A stretch of 64,000 nt of DNA. It comes from Streptomyces sp. NL15-2K (GTDB lineage: Bacteria > Actinomycetota > Actinomycetes > Streptomycetales > Streptomycetaceae). Position 1 is the first letter of the stretch, and the number at the start of each line of letters is the position of its first letter. The translations under genes and the position numbers were made by a program. The notes beneath the pieces were generated by a model. The model made no database searches, was not told where the DNA came from, and saw only the letters and a program-made list of their open reading frames with translations. This document shows positions 17,551 through 26,501 of this stretch, one piece after another. Where the stretch lies: positions 6,553,501-6,617,500 of the forward strand of contig NZ_CP130630.1 of assembly GCF_030551255.1 (NCBI RefSeq). The letters are read 5' to 3'.

Positions 17551-18450
17551 GTGACGACCCTCGCGCTCGGCCCCGAGTGGCTCAGCCCCGACTACCTGAT
17601 CGAGACCTTCAGCCTGCCCGGCATCCTGCTGATCGTCTTCGCCGAGTCCGGGCTCTTCGCCTTCCTGCCGGGCGACTCTCTGCTGTTCACCGCGGGGCTC
17701 TTCGTGGCCGAGGGGACCTACATCAGCCAGCCCCTGTGGCTGGTCTGCACGCTGATCGTGATCGCCGCCGTCATCGGCGACCAAGTGGGCTACATGATCG
17801 GCAAGTTCTTCGGTCCCAGGCTCTTCAGCCGGCCCAACTCCAAGCTCTTCAAGCAGGAGAACCTGGAGAAGGCCCACGAGTTCATGGAGAAGTACGGCCC
17901 CAAGGCGATCGTCCTCGCCCGCTTCGTACCGATCGTGCGCACCTTCGCCCCCATCGTGGCGGGCGCCGGCCGTATGAAGTACCGCACGTTCCTCACGTAC
18001 AACGTCATCGGCGGCATCGCCTGGGGCACCGGCGTCACCCTCGCCGGCTACTGGCTCGGCCAGATCGAGTTCATCAAGACGAACGTCGAGGCGATCCTCA
18101 TCCTGATCGTCTTCGTCTCCGTGGTCCCGATCATCATCGAATACCTGCGCGAGCGGTCGAAGAAGAAGCGCGCGGCCGCGGAGGCCCCCGCCGGCCGGCC
18201 GCAGATGCCCCCGATGATGGACGACGCGACGACGCAGCTCCGCCGCGTGGAGCCGGCACAGCAGCCTTACGAGTCGGACCAGGGCTACGGTTACCAGCAG
18301 GATCAGCCGTACGGCCAGCAGGACCAGCCATACGGCCAGCAGGATCAGCCATACGGCCAGCAGGATCAGCCGTACGCCCAGCAGTACCCGCGGCAGGGGC
18401 AGCAGTACCCGCAGCAGTACCCGTACGACCAGAACTATCCTCAGAACTGA
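17551..18450 (+). CDS. DedA family membrane protein with Gln/Tyr-rich repeat tail
   Basis: DedA/VTT-domain integral membrane protein, 299 residues. The family is linked to lipid flipping or transport and proton-motive-force homeostasis. Membrane segments are near residues 20-60, 65-90, 135-165, 168-190 and 195-215. Conserved marks are ESGLFAFLPGDSLLFTAG, GDQVGYMIGKFFGPRLF and ARFVPIVRTFAPIVAGAGRM, with the paired Arg expected for function. After about residue 215 a cytosolic tail begins: basic, then four DQPYGQQ repeats and QQYP runs. The tail is disordered and not part of the DedA core. GTG 17551 follows CAGGAG. Confidence 0.93.
   Translation: MTTLALGPEWLSPDYLIETFSLPGILLIVFAESGLFAFLPGDSLLFTAGLFVAEGTYISQPLWLVCTLIVIAAVIGDQVGYMIGKFFGPRLFSRPNSKLFKQENLEKAHEFMEKYGPKAIVLARFVPIVRTFAPIVAGAGRMKYRTFLTYNVIGGIAWGTGVTLAGYWLGQIEFIKTNVEAILILIVFVSVVPIIIEYLRERSKKKRAAAEAPAGRPQMPPMMDDATTQLRRVEPAQQPYESDQGYGYQQDQPYGQQDQPYGQQDQPYGQQDQPYAQQYPRQGQQYPQQYPYDQNYPQN
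18295..18378 (+). repeat. Four tandem 21-bp units encoding DQPYGQQ
   Basis: In-frame tandem repeat in the DedA tail: units at 18295, 18316, 18337 and 18358, differing at only a few third positions plus the last residue. Near-identity at the DNA level suggests recent expansion and likely length variation between strains. Confidence 0.9.
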
Positions 18451-18465
18451 ACGGGCTGCTCGGTG

Positions 18466-18512
18466 CATCACCTGCGAGACCGAATGTGATATCAGCGATC
18501 CCGCAGGTGATG
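18466..18512 (+). terminator. Bidirectional hairpin between dedA and a convergent secreted-protein gene
   Basis: Stem of 11 bp (CATCACCTGCG and its complement) with a 25-base loop, in the 75-base gap between two convergent genes. It can serve both strands. Confidence 0.6.
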
Positions 18513-18525
18513 GTCCGCTCTGCGC

Positions 18526-18951
18526 CTAACTCACGAACATCCACCTGGTCACATAGACTTTTCCGTCGGTCATCATGATGCCGCGGATGCTGTCATCGGA
18601 ACCCAGGTTGCTGAGACGCCTGGTGTATGAGCCGCAATCTCCAGACGCGATGAATTGACTGTCGTAGCCGTCCCAGATGTGCCTTCCGCCCTTTATCTGG
18701 TAGCCGAACTGTACGTTGATGGTCCCCGAGCCTCCTGACCTGCAGTACTCGGTGGTGTAGTTTCCGGTGATCGGACCGTCCGGACCGTAGATGCACAGCT
18801 CGCCATTATCGAGCGATCCGCACTTCGACGCCTGAGCGGTCTGTGGGGCCGCTTCGGCGGATGCGGCAGGGCCGAACAACACGAGGACGCCGGCCATTGC
18901 CGCAGCCAAGGCGAGCGTGTTTTTGGCGGCTCGCAACACGGAAGATTTCAA
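18526..18951 (-). CDS. Secreted cysteine-containing protein of unknown function
   Basis: Small exported protein, 141 residues. A TTG start at 18951 is inferred: it is preceded by GGGGGA with 5-base spacing and gives a clean Sec signal peptide (MKSSVLRAAKNTLALAAAMAGVLVLFG..., probable cleavage after ASA-EA near residue 34). Starting at upstream ATGs would put about 77 meaningless residues before the signal. The mature part has four cysteines (KCGS, LCIY, YCRS, DCGS), probably two disulfides, and Gly/Tyr-rich beta-like segments. It loosely recalls small Streptomyces secreted inhibitors, but I do not recognise a family. Lower GC in the upstream 250 bases suggests an accessory gene. Confidence 0.7.
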   Translation of the reverse strand: MKSSVLRAAKNTLALAAAMAGVLVLFGPAASAEAAPQTAQASKCGSLDNGELCIYGPDGPITGNYTTEYCRSGGSGTINVQFGYQIKGGRHIWDGYDSQFIASGDCGSYTRRLSNLGSDDSIRGIMMTDGKVYVTRWMFVS

Positions 18952-19206
18952 GTCTGTCCCCCATTTGGAAATGGCTTCTTCGGTCGGTAGAAGGCTAGGC
19001 AGATGCCCCATGGGCCAGACAAGTCCGCATCCCTGAAGCCGGAAACTCAAGAAGTAACAGCGTGTAAATGGGGATGCTTTGTCGTGTCGCTCAAAAGAGT
19101 CATGTCTGTATATTGAATCCGTGTGGCAGGCTGTCGAAGCTACTGTCAGCCGATCATGCAAGATGCGTGTGACATCCATCACGTGATGATCTTGGGGCCC
19201 GCCCCG

Positions 19207-20913
19207 TCAGAAGCCGCGCGTCCGCTTGGCCGCGCGGCGGCTCGCCGCCGTGGCAGCGCCCGGGATGCGCAGGAACAGCCGCGAGATCTCCGTTCCCAGG
19301 TTCACCCCGATCGCGATGGCCATCGCCAGCGCCGCGGCCTTCGACAACGACACCAGCCCCGCATCGAGCTCGTTCTGCGCGATCGACAACAGCCCGAAGT
19401 ACGACGCGGAACCGGGCAGCAGGGGCCCGATCGCCGCCGTCGTGTACGGCAGCGCCGACGCGAACCGGTACCGGGACAGCAACTGCCCGAACAGCCCCAC
19501 CAGGCCCGCCGCAACCGCCGTGGAGGCAACCGGTGAGAGCTCGCCCGCGTAGTGCATCGCGCCGTACACCGCCCACGCGACACCGCCGTTCAACGTCACC
19601 GCCAGCACGGTGGATCGTTCCTGCTGGAGCAGCACCGCGAAGGCCAGGGACAGCAGCATCGACGCACCGATCTGCAACAGCGGCCGTGGTTCGCCGCCCA
19701 GAGCCGCGTCGGGGGTGAGGCGGGCGCCCAGCTGGACACCGACGTAGAGCATCACCAGCACCCCGACGACGATGCCCACGAAGAAGTACATGACTTCCAG
19801 CAGTCGCGCGGACGCGGTGATGTAGTAGCCGGTCAGACCGTCCTGCACGCCCGCCACCAACGCCCGCCCGGGCAGCAGCGCGAACAGTCCACCCGTGATC
19901 ACCGCGGACGCCTTGACGTCCACGTGCGCCAGCGTCATCGCGATCGCGATCGCGGCCGGCGGCGTCGCCGCAACCGTGAACTGGTAGAACTCCGGCAGGC
20001 CGCGCCCCGCGCACAGCCAGGCCAGCCGGTCGCCGAGCATCGCGCCCAGCGCGGCCGCGACGAAGACGGTCAGGTCACCGCCGACGAGCACGGAGGCCGC
20101 GCCCGCCAGCAGCCCGCTCGCGGCGGTCAGCGCCCAGCCGGGGTAGGGGTGCCGGTTGCGGCGGATCTCGGCGAGCCGCCCGTAGGCCTCTTCCAGGGAG
20201 AGGTGGTTCTCCGGGTCGCTGAGGTCGTCCACCAGCTGGTAGACGGCCGCCAGACGCGTGTAGTCGGTGCCCCGGCGGCGCACTGTCCGGGACGCCGTCA
20301 CCGGGTCGTCGACCAGGGACGGCTGGTAGGAGATCGACAGCAGGGTGAAGGTGACGTTCGGTTCGCAGCGGTCGAGCCCGTAGGAGCGGCAGACGGCGAA
20401 CATCGCCGCCTCCACGTCCTCGGCGCCCTCGCCGCCCGCCAGCAGCAGTTCACCGATACGCAGCGTCAGGTCGAGCACGCGCGGAACGGCCGGACCTTCG
20501 TCCTCCTCCGCCTTGTGCACGAGCTCCGGCGCGGGCCGCTCGGCCACCGGCATGCGCAGCATCGTGCGCATCCGGTCCTGCCAGGGCAGGTCCTTGGTCA
20601 GACTGACCACGGGGATGCCGGTCGGCGGCGTGAACGCGGGCGGCGCGTGCCGGGCGCTGTAGGTCCTCGGCGAGTTGAACGCCGACCCCTCGGGCTCCGC
20701 CACGGGGGTCTGCTGGACGTCGAGCCCCTTGGGGAGGGCGAACTCGGACGTGGTCTCCGACTCCGAACCGACGATGGGCACCGCGAGCCCCTCGGGAATC
20801 GCGAACTCGGATGTCGTGGAGGACTCGCCCAAGTCCCCGACGACCACACTGGGGGCCGCGAAGGCACTCCTCGCCTCGTCCGACCGTGGCTTGCGGTACT
20901 CCGCCTCCGTCAC
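19207..20913 (-). CDS. ThrE-type threonine/serine exporter family protein
   Basis: Integral membrane exporter related to ThrE of Corynebacterium, 568 residues. The first 160 residues are hydrophilic and low-complexity with repeated PEGLxVP-type motifs (EFAIPEGLAVP, EFALPKGLDVQ). The next domain (about 165-360; LDLTLRIGELLLAGGEGAEDVEAAM, GLDRCEPNVTFTLLSIS) is the ThrE N-terminal half. Around ten membrane helices follow. GTG 20913 is chosen because AGGGAG lies 9 bases upstream; the frame could also open at TTG 20946. The substrate may be small amino acids, by family. It follows ppa on the same strand, but a strong terminator stands between them. Confidence 0.88.
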   Translation of the reverse strand: MTEAEYRKPRSDEARSAFAAPSVVVGDLGESSTTSEFAIPEGLAVPIVGSESETTSEFALPKGLDVQQTPVAEPEGSAFNSPRTYSARHAPPAFTPPTGIPVVSLTKDLPWQDRMRTMLRMPVAERPAPELVHKAEEDEGPAVPRVLDLTLRIGELLLAGGEGAEDVEAAMFAVCRSYGLDRCEPNVTFTLLSISYQPSLVDDPVTASRTVRRRGTDYTRLAAVYQLVDDLSDPENHLSLEEAYGRLAEIRRNRHPYPGWALTAASGLLAGAASVLVGGDLTVFVAAALGAMLGDRLAWLCAGRGLPEFYQFTVAATPPAAIAIAMTLAHVDVKASAVITGGLFALLPGRALVAGVQDGLTGYYITASARLLEVMYFFVGIVVGVLVMLYVGVQLGARLTPDAALGGEPRPLLQIGASMLLSLAFAVLLQQERSTVLAVTLNGGVAWAVYGAMHYAGELSPVASTAVAAGLVGLFGQLLSRYRFASALPYTTAAIGPLLPGSASYFGLLSIAQNELDAGLVSLSKAAALAMAIAIGVNLGTEISRLFLRIPGAATAASRRAAKRTRGF

Positions 20914-20967
20914 TGCGTAGCGCTCCCTGTACGACACGTTCAGCAAGCATCAGTATGCGCACAGATG

Positions 20968-21007
20968 CGCGAAGGGGCCGCACGCGTGTGCGTGCGGCCC
21001 CTTCGCG
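20968..21007 (-). terminator. Strong hairpin terminator after ppa
   Basis: Perfect 18-bp stem (starting CGCGAAGGGGCCGCACGC) with a GTGT loop, 10 bases after the ppa stop on the minus strand. Confidence 0.88.
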
Positions 21008-21016
21008 ACAGCAGGC

Positions 21017-21508
21017 TCAGTGACCGCCCTGCTCCTTGAAGCGCTTGTAGGACCGCTCGATCTCGGCCTCGGCGTCCGTACGGCCCACCCAGTTGGCGCC
21101 CTCGACCGACTTGCCGGGCTCCAGGTCCTTGTAGACCTCGAAGAAGTGCTGGATCTCCAGGCGGTCGAACTCCGACACGTGGTGGATGTCACGCAGGTGC
21201 TCCACGCGCGGGTCGTGCGCCGGCACGCACAGCAGCTTGTCGTCGCCACCGGCCTCGTCCGTCATCCGGAACATGCCGATCGTGCGGCACTGGATGAGGC
21301 AGCCGGGGAAGGTCGGCTCGTCCAGGATGACCAGCGCGTCCAGCGGGTCGCCGTCCTCGCCGAGGGTGTTCTCGACGAAGCCGTAGTCGGCCGGGTAACT
21401 GGTCGAGGTGAAGAGGCGACGGTCCAGGCGGATCCGACCGGTCTCGTGGTCCACCTCGTACTTGTTCCGCGAACCCTTCGGAATCTCGATCGTGACGTCG
21501 AACTCCAC
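21017..21508 (-). CDS. ppa: Inorganic pyrophosphatase
   Basis: Soluble family I pyrophosphatase that hydrolyses PPi to 2 Pi and drives biosynthesis, 163 residues. The active-site signature is intact: [36 protein letters not shown] (metal-binding Asp residues) and the late [19 protein letters not shown] 21508 is preferred ([12 protein letters not shown]) because GGAGGAG lies 6 bases upstream; ATG 21523 and GTG 21532 are longer alternatives. It is divergent from dacB across a 79-base gap that must hold both promoters. Confidence 0.96.
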   Translation of the reverse strand: MEFDVTIEIPKGSRNKYEVDHETGRIRLDRRLFTSTSYPADYGFVENTLGEDGDPLDALVILDEPTFPGCLIQCRTIGMFRMTDEAGGDDKLLCVPAHDPRVEHLRDIHHVSEFDRLEIQHFFEVYKDLEPGKSVEGANWVGRTDAEAEIERSYKRFKEQGGH

Positions 21509-21587
21509 CGGTGGCTCCTCCATGATCAGCACATAGTTCTGGTGGTTAAGTGTCCCTCACGCAGGTGTGTGATCGCGAAAGGGGCTG

Positions 21588-23219
21588 GTGGTCGTGCCAG
21601 AGCTGAGGCCTTGGCGAGCCGCGAGACCGCATGTGACGCGGGTCGCGAGCGCCGTACGACCGCGTCTGGCACAGGCCGCGGACGCCGTGGGCCCACGTCT
21701 CGCACGCGCCGCGACGGCCGCGAGGCCACGGGTCGCGCGGCTCGCACGCGCCACGAAACCGCAGGTCGCGCGGATCACGAGGGCGAAGACCTGGCAGTAC
21801 ACCGCGGGCGCCGCCACCGCCGGCCTGGCGCTGGCCGCCGGAGTGGTGACCGCCGCAGGCCCTTGGGACTCCACCGGTCAGCGTACGGCCGAGCGGGACC
21901 GGGCGGCTGCCCAGGAACGTACGGGTGGCGCAGATCACGATGGTTCTTCCGGTACGTCCTCCGGTACGGCGGCCGCGCCCCGCCCCGCACCCAGCGCCGC
22001 CTCCGTCCTCGCGGGCCTCGGCGGCGGGGCCGGCGGCAGTCTGAAGTCGGCCCCGACCGGACGGGCCCTCGCCGGCGTCCTCGAGCCGCTCCTGAAGGAC
22101 GCGGCGCTCGGCACCCGCCGTACGGCGGCGGTCGTGGACGTCGCCACGGGCACGCGGCTGTACGGCGTCGGGGCCGACGAGGCGCTCACGCCCGCCTCCA
22201 CCACGAAGATCGCCACCGCCGCGGCCGCACTGACCGCCATGGGCGCCGACCACCGCCTCACCACCCGCGCCGCCCTCGAAGCCGACACCGGGGAACTCGT
22301 CCTCGTCGGCGGCGGCGACCCCACGCTCACGGCCCACGAGGACGCCGAGGGCTGGGCGAGCCTGCGCACCCTCGCCGACGAGACGGCCGCCGCCCTGAAG
22401 AAGCGCGACCTGCGCGAGGTGACGCTCTCGTACGACACCACCTTGTACGCCGGTTCCGAACTTCACCCCATCGGAGTCAACGACAACCTCGCCCCCGTCT
22501 CCGCCCTGATGGTCGACGAGGCCCGCACGGACGACTCCGCCGGCGGCCCCGCACCCCGGGTGACGGACCCGGCGGCGGACGCGGCCCGCAAGTTCGCCGC
22601 CCTCCTCGAGGACCACGGCATCAGGACGACGTCCCCCGGCCCCTCCAAGGCGACCGGGCGCGCCCAGTCCCTCGCGACGGTCTCCTCGCCCCCGCTGTCC
22701 GCCCTCGTCGAGCGCATGCTCACCAACAGCGACAACGACATCGCCGAGGCCCTCGCCCGCCAGACGGCCGTCGCCACCGGCGCACGCGCCGACTTCGACG
22801 GCGCCGGCCGGGCGATCGCCGCCCAGCTGGACAAGCTCGAAGTGCCCCTGTCGGGCGCCGAATTCCTGGACGGCAGCGGCCTCGACCGGGGCGACCGGCT
22901 CACCGCCGACCTGCTCACGGCACTGCTGGCCAAGGCGGGCGACCCTGCTCACCCAGAACTCCGCCCGGTCCTCACCGGCCTCCCGGTGGCCGGCTTCACC
23001 GGCACTCTGACCAGCCGCTACACGGACGGGGCGGCGGGCATCGTACGAGCGAAGACGGGAACCCTGACGGGCGTGAACACCCTGGCGGGAACGGTGGTCG
23101 ACCAGGACGGCAGGCTGTTGGCCTTCGCGTTCCTGACATCGGACACGTCGGATCCGTGGGCGGCGCAGTCGGCGCTGGACAAGACGGCAACGGCCTTGGC
23201 GGCGTGCGGCTGCGGGTAG
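21588..23219 (+). CDS. dacB: D-alanyl-D-alanine carboxypeptidase/endopeptidase (PBP4 family)
   Basis: Low-molecular-weight penicillin-binding protein that trims peptidoglycan peptides outside the membrane, 543 residues. The catalytic motifs are all present: SxxK in ASTTKIATAA (about residues 203-206), SxN in TNSDNDIAEA, and KTG in RAKTGTLTGVNTLAG. It is anchored by a membrane segment (about 67-88, TAGAATAGLALAAGVVTAAG). The first 66 residues are cytosolic, Arg/Ala-rich and built of five 11-residue repeats, which is unusual for DacB. An Ala/Ser/Thr-rich linker follows the membrane segment. GTG 21588 is used; GTG 21594 is also possible. It is followed within 90 bases by the zincin gene. Confidence 0.93.
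   Translation: MVVPELRPWRAARPHVTRVASAVRPRLAQAADAVGPRLARAATAARPRVARLARATKPQVARITRAKTWQYTAGAATAGLALAAGVVTAAGPWDSTGQRTAERDRAAAQERTGGADHDGSSGTSSGTAAAPRPAPSAASVLAGLGGGAGGSLKSAPTGRALAGVLEPLLKDAALGTRRTAAVVDVATGTRLYGVGADEALTPASTTKIATAAAALTAMGADHRLTTRAALEADTGELVLVGGGDPTLTAHEDAEGWASLRTLADETAAALKKRDLREVTLSYDTTLYAGSELHPIGVNDNLAPVSALMVDEARTDDSAGGPAPRVTDPAADAARKFAALLEDHGIRTTSPGPSKATGRAQSLATVSSPPLSALVERMLTNSDNDIAEALARQTAVATGARADFDGAGRAIAAQLDKLEVPLSGAEFLDGSGLDRGDRLTADLLTALLAKAGDPAHPELRPVLTGLPVAGFTGTLTSRYTDGAAGIVRAKTGTLTGVNTLAGTVVDQDGRLLAFAFLTSDTSDPWAAQSALDKTATALAACGCG
21621..21785 (+). repeat. Five 33-bp units encoding an 11-residue Arg/Pro repeat in DacB
   Basis: Units begin at 21621, 21654, 21687, 21720 and 21753. 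Each encodes the pattern [RGK]-P-x-[VL]-[AT]-[RQ]-x-[AT]-x-A-x. The DNA copies have diverged at third positions but keep the register, so the repeat is old and maintained at the protein level. Confidence 0.88.
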
Positions 23220-23306
23220 GCACCGCCCGCCGGGCCGTCGAACCGACGTCACCCCCGCCATCCCCACGACCTGCCCCCAGCGGCAGCGCTCACGTACGGT
23301 TGACGC

Positions 23307-24440
23307 ATGACGAGCATCGGTGGTGCTGCATCTTCCGGGATGGTCGACTGGAATCTCGCGGTGGCGACCGCGACCCGGCTCGTACGGCCGGGCCCCGACG
23401 TGAGCCGCGACGAGGCCCGGGCCGTCGTCGCGGAGTTGCGTCGGCACGCCAAGGCCTCGGAGGGACACGTCCGGGGCTTCACTCGTATGGCCACGGAGAA
23501 CGTCCGTGACACCCCGGTCCTCGTGGTCGACCGCCCGGGCTGGGTCCGCGCGAACGTCGCCGGGTTCCGGGAGATCCTCAAGCCCCTGCTCGACAAGATG
23601 CAGGAGCGGCGCGGCAACAGCCCAGGTGGCGCGGTCCTCGGCGCCGTCGGCGGCAAGGTGACCGGCGTCGAACTGGGCATGCTGCTGTCCTTCCTGGCCT
23701 CCCGCGTCCTCGGCCAGTACGAGACCTTCGCCCCGGCCACCCGCGACCTCCCCGCCGGCGAGAACGGCGGCGGCCGGCTCCTGCTCGTCGCCCCCAACAT
23801 CGTGCACGTCGAGCGGGAACTCGATGTGCAGCCCCACGACTTCCGCCTGTGGGTGTGCCTGCACGAGGAGACGCACCGCACGCAGTTCACGGCGGTGCCC
23901 TGGCTGCGGGACCACCTGGAGGGTGAGATCCAGTCGTTCCTGGGAGAGACCGAGGTCGACCCCATGACCGTCCTGGAACGCGTCCGGGAGGCCGCCCAGT
24001 CCCTCGCCGGGGGCCGCCCCGAGGGCGAGGAAGACGACGGCGGACGGTCCCTGGTGGAGATCGTGCAGAGCCCCGCCCAGCGCGAGATCCTCGGCCGCCT
24101 CACCGCCGTGATGTCCCTCCTGGAGGGCCACGCCGACTTCGTGATGGACGGCGTGGGTCCGGACGTCGTACCGACCGTCGCGGAGATTCGCGAGAAGTTC
24201 CAGCAGCGTCGCGCCAAGGGGGCCTCCCGGCTGGACATGGCCCTGCGCAAGCTGCTGGGTCTGGACGCCAAGCTCAGGCAGTACCGCGACGGCGAACGCT
24301 TCGTACGGGCGGTCGTCGACCAGGTCGGCATGGACGGCTTCAACCGCGTGTGGACCTCCCCCAACACCCTCCCCACCAAGATGGAGATCGCCAAACCGGC
24401 GGACTGGATCGCGCGGGTGCATCGCAAGGCCGAGTCGTGA
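23307..24440 (+). CDS. Zinc-dependent metalloprotease-like protein (DUF2342)
   Basis: Member of the actinobacterial DUF2342 zincin family, sometimes labelled coenzyme F420 biosynthesis-associated, 377 residues. The motif HEETH in VCLHEETHRTQFTAVPWLRDHL (about 191-195) gives the HExxH zinc site. A later ESGHADF-like element reads SLLEGHADFVMDGVG and probably supplies the third ligand. The ATG at 23307 is preceded by a short gap after dacB. No signal peptide, so it is cytosolic. It sits between dacB and tilS, a conserved actinobacterial neighbourhood. The substrate is unknown; the F420 label should not be taken as proven. Confidence 0.9.
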   Translation: MTSIGGAASSGMVDWNLAVATATRLVRPGPDVSRDEARAVVAELRRHAKASEGHVRGFTRMATENVRDTPVLVVDRPGWVRANVAGFREILKPLLDKMQERRGNSPGGAVLGAVGGKVTGVELGMLLSFLASRVLGQYETFAPATRDLPAGENGGGRLLLVAPNIVHVERELDVQPHDFRLWVCLHEETHRTQFTAVPWLRDHLEGEIQSFLGETEVDPMTVLERVREAAQSLAGGRPEGEEDDGGRSLVEIVQSPAQREILGRLTAVMSLLEGHADFVMDGVGPDVVPTVAEIREKFQQRRAKGASRLDMALRKLLGLDAKLRQYRDGERFVRAVVDQVGMDGFNRVWTSPNTLPTKMEIAKPADWIARVHRKAES

Positions 24441-24633
24441 ACGGGGGTGCGGGGGTTGTGCAACGAATCCCGCCGACGGCAGGCGAACGCCCCTTCAATC
24501 ACCCGTCCGAGGGACCGTGAGGCATGGGTAGGCGTGCAATGCTCGGGGAACGGCCCGGTTCTGTCACCATCTACACACTCTGAGTGACCGAGCTCGGGCT
24601 CACCCCCCGACAACTTCATGAAGGGAACCGGAC

Positions 24634-25674
24634 ATGGGTCCCCATCCTGCGGTCGCGGCGATACGCCTGGCGGTCCGCCGCGTCCTCCACGACATCCTCA
24701 CCGAGCAGAACTCCCAGCCCGCCTCGCCGTCCCCCGGGCAGACCCCGCACGAGCGCCTGTCGTCGCCGCTCGTGCTCGTGGCATGCTCCGGCGGCGCCGA
24801 CTCCACGGCCCTGGCCTCCGCCCTCGCCTTCGAGGCCCCCAAGCTGGGCTTCCGGGCCGGCGGCGTCACCGTCGACCACGGCCTGCAGCCCGGCTCCGAC
24901 CTGCGCGCCGAGGAAGTCGTCCTGCGCCTGCGCGAACTCGGCCTCGACCCGGTCGAGTCCACCGCAGTGACCGTCGGCCGCGAAGGCGGCCCCGAGGCCG
25001 CCGCCCGCGACGCCCGCTACGCGGCCCTCGACGCCGCGGCCGTCCGGCACCGCGCTGTCGCCGTCCTGCTCGGCCACACCCGCGACGACCAGGCCGAAAC
25101 CGTGCTGCTCGGCCTCGCCCGCGGCTCCGGCATCCGCTCCCTGTCCGGCATGGCCGCGGTCTCGGGGGCCGACGGCCGTTACCGGCGCCCCTTCCTCGAA
25201 GTCGACCGGCAGACCGCCCGCAAGGCCTGCATGGTCCAGTCCCTGCCCGTCTGGGACGACCCCCACAACGCCGACCCCGCGTACACGAGGTCCCGCCTGC
25301 GCCACGAGGGCCTGCCCGCCCTGGAGAAGGCGCTCGGCAAGGGCGTCGTCGAAGCCCTGGCCCGGACCGCCCAGCTCTCCCGCGACGACGCCGACGCCCT
25401 CGACGCCTGGGCCCGCGAGGCTGAGGCCTCCGTACGCGACGCCGCCGGCCTTCTGGAGTGCGCCAAGCTCTACGCCCTGCCGCCCGCCGTACGCCGCCGC
25501 ATCCTGCGCCGCGCCGCCATCGAGGCCGGCGCCCCCGCGGGTGCCCTCTTCGCCCGCCACATCGAGGAGGTCGACCGGCTGATCACCGGCTGGCGCGGTC
25601 AGGGGGCCATCAATCTGCCGGGCAAAGTCGTCGCCCAGCGGCAGGGTGGCAGACTGGTGATTCGGCAAGGCTGA
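24634..25674 (+). CDS. tilS: tRNA(Ile)-lysidine synthase
   Basis: ATP-dependent enzyme that converts C34 of tRNA-Ile(CAU) to lysidine, switching its decoding to AUA, 346 residues. The PP-loop CSGGADST is at about residues 50-57; [20 protein letters not shown] is the second N-type ATPase signature. A short TilS substrate-binding domain follows (about 250-330). ATG 24634. The upstream 193-base gap (24441-24633) has no gene; it should carry the tilS promoter. Usually followed by hpt and ftsH in actinobacteria, as here. Confidence 0.95.
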   Translation: MGPHPAVAAIRLAVRRVLHDILTEQNSQPASPSPGQTPHERLSSPLVLVACSGGADSTALASALAFEAPKLGFRAGGVTVDHGLQPGSDLRAEEVVLRLRELGLDPVESTAVTVGREGGPEAAARDARYAALDAAAVRHRAVAVLLGHTRDDQAETVLLGLARGSGIRSLSGMAAVSGADGRYRRPFLEVDRQTARKACMVQSLPVWDDPHNADPAYTRSRLRHEGLPALEKALGKGVVEALARTAQLSRDDADALDAWAREAEASVRDAAGLLECAKLYALPPAVRRRILRRAAIEAGAPAGALFARHIEEVDRLITGWRGQGAINLPGKVVAQRQGGRLVIRQG

Positions 25675-25757
25675 ATCCGGCGGGCTGCCGAGGGCCGTGG
25701 CGCCGGGCCTGCCGAGGGCCGTAGTGCAGGGCCGTAAGTGCGGGACGACCGAAAGTG

Positions 25758-26318
25758 ATGCGGGTGGACGCGAAAGACATGGGTGCCGAGCTCCAGCAGG
25801 TGCTCATCACCAAGGAAGAGATCGACGCGAAGCTGGCGGAGCTGGCCGCGAAGATCGACGCGGAGTACGCGGGCAAGGACCTGCTGATCGTCGGCGTCCT
25901 CAAGGGCGCGGTGATGGTCATGGCGGACCTGGCCCGGGCGCTGTCCACCCCCGTCACCATGGACTGGATGGCCGTGTCCTCCTACGGGGCGGGCACCCAG
26001 TCCTCCGGCGTCGTGCGGATCCTCAAGGACCTCGACACCGACATCAAGGGCAAGCACGTCCTGATCGTCGAGGACATCATCGACTCCGGCCTGACCCTGT
26101 CCTGGCTGATCTCCAACCTCGGCTCGCGCGAGCCCGCCTCCCTGAAGGTATGCACCCTGCTGCGCAAGCCCGAGGCCGCCAAGGTCGCCATCGACGTCGA
26201 GTGGGTCGGCTTCGACATCCCCAACGAGTTCGTGGTGGGCTACGGCCTGGACTACTCCGAGAAGTACCGTAACCTCCCGTTCGTCGGTACGCTCGCGCCC
26301 CACGTCTACGGCGGCTGA
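25758..26318 (+). CDS. hpt: Hypoxanthine phosphoribosyltransferase
   Basis: Purine salvage enzyme making IMP or GMP from hypoxanthine or guanine and PRPP, 186 residues. The PRPP-binding motif [15 protein letters not shown] lies at about 103-117, and the flexible-loop region [14 protein letters not shown] is intact. The C-terminal [20 protein letters not shown] is the base-binding segment. ATG 25758 is taken as start; GTG 25755 and GTG 25764 are close alternatives. It lies 83 bases after tilS on the same strand, probably in one transcript, with ftsH next. Confidence 0.95.
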   Translation: MRVDAKDMGAELQQVLITKEEIDAKLAELAAKIDAEYAGKDLLIVGVLKGAVMVMADLARALSTPVTMDWMAVSSYGAGTQSSGVVRILKDLDTDIKGKHVLIVEDIIDSGLTLSWLISNLGSREPASLKVCTLLRKPEAAKVAIDVEWVGFDIPNEFVVGYGLDYSEKYRNLPFVGTLAPHVYGG

Positions 26319-26501
26319 CCCGAGAGGTCAGGCGCCGTATGAAGATCGGGAACCTCAGCAGGTCCCGCGGCGTTGGAGCATGCAGACGGGTTTGCCAGCC
26401 GTCCCGTGCGGCTTCGCGCGCCAAAGCTGGGGTACCGTCAGAAGAACTGTCTTATCAAACTCACTATGGCAGGAGGGACGGGGCGGCACCGCTCCGTATG
26501 G

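Noticed and set aside
18295..18378. Regular 21-bp repeats as a CRISPR array
   Set aside because: No spacers; the units are contiguous, in frame, and encode the DedA tail.
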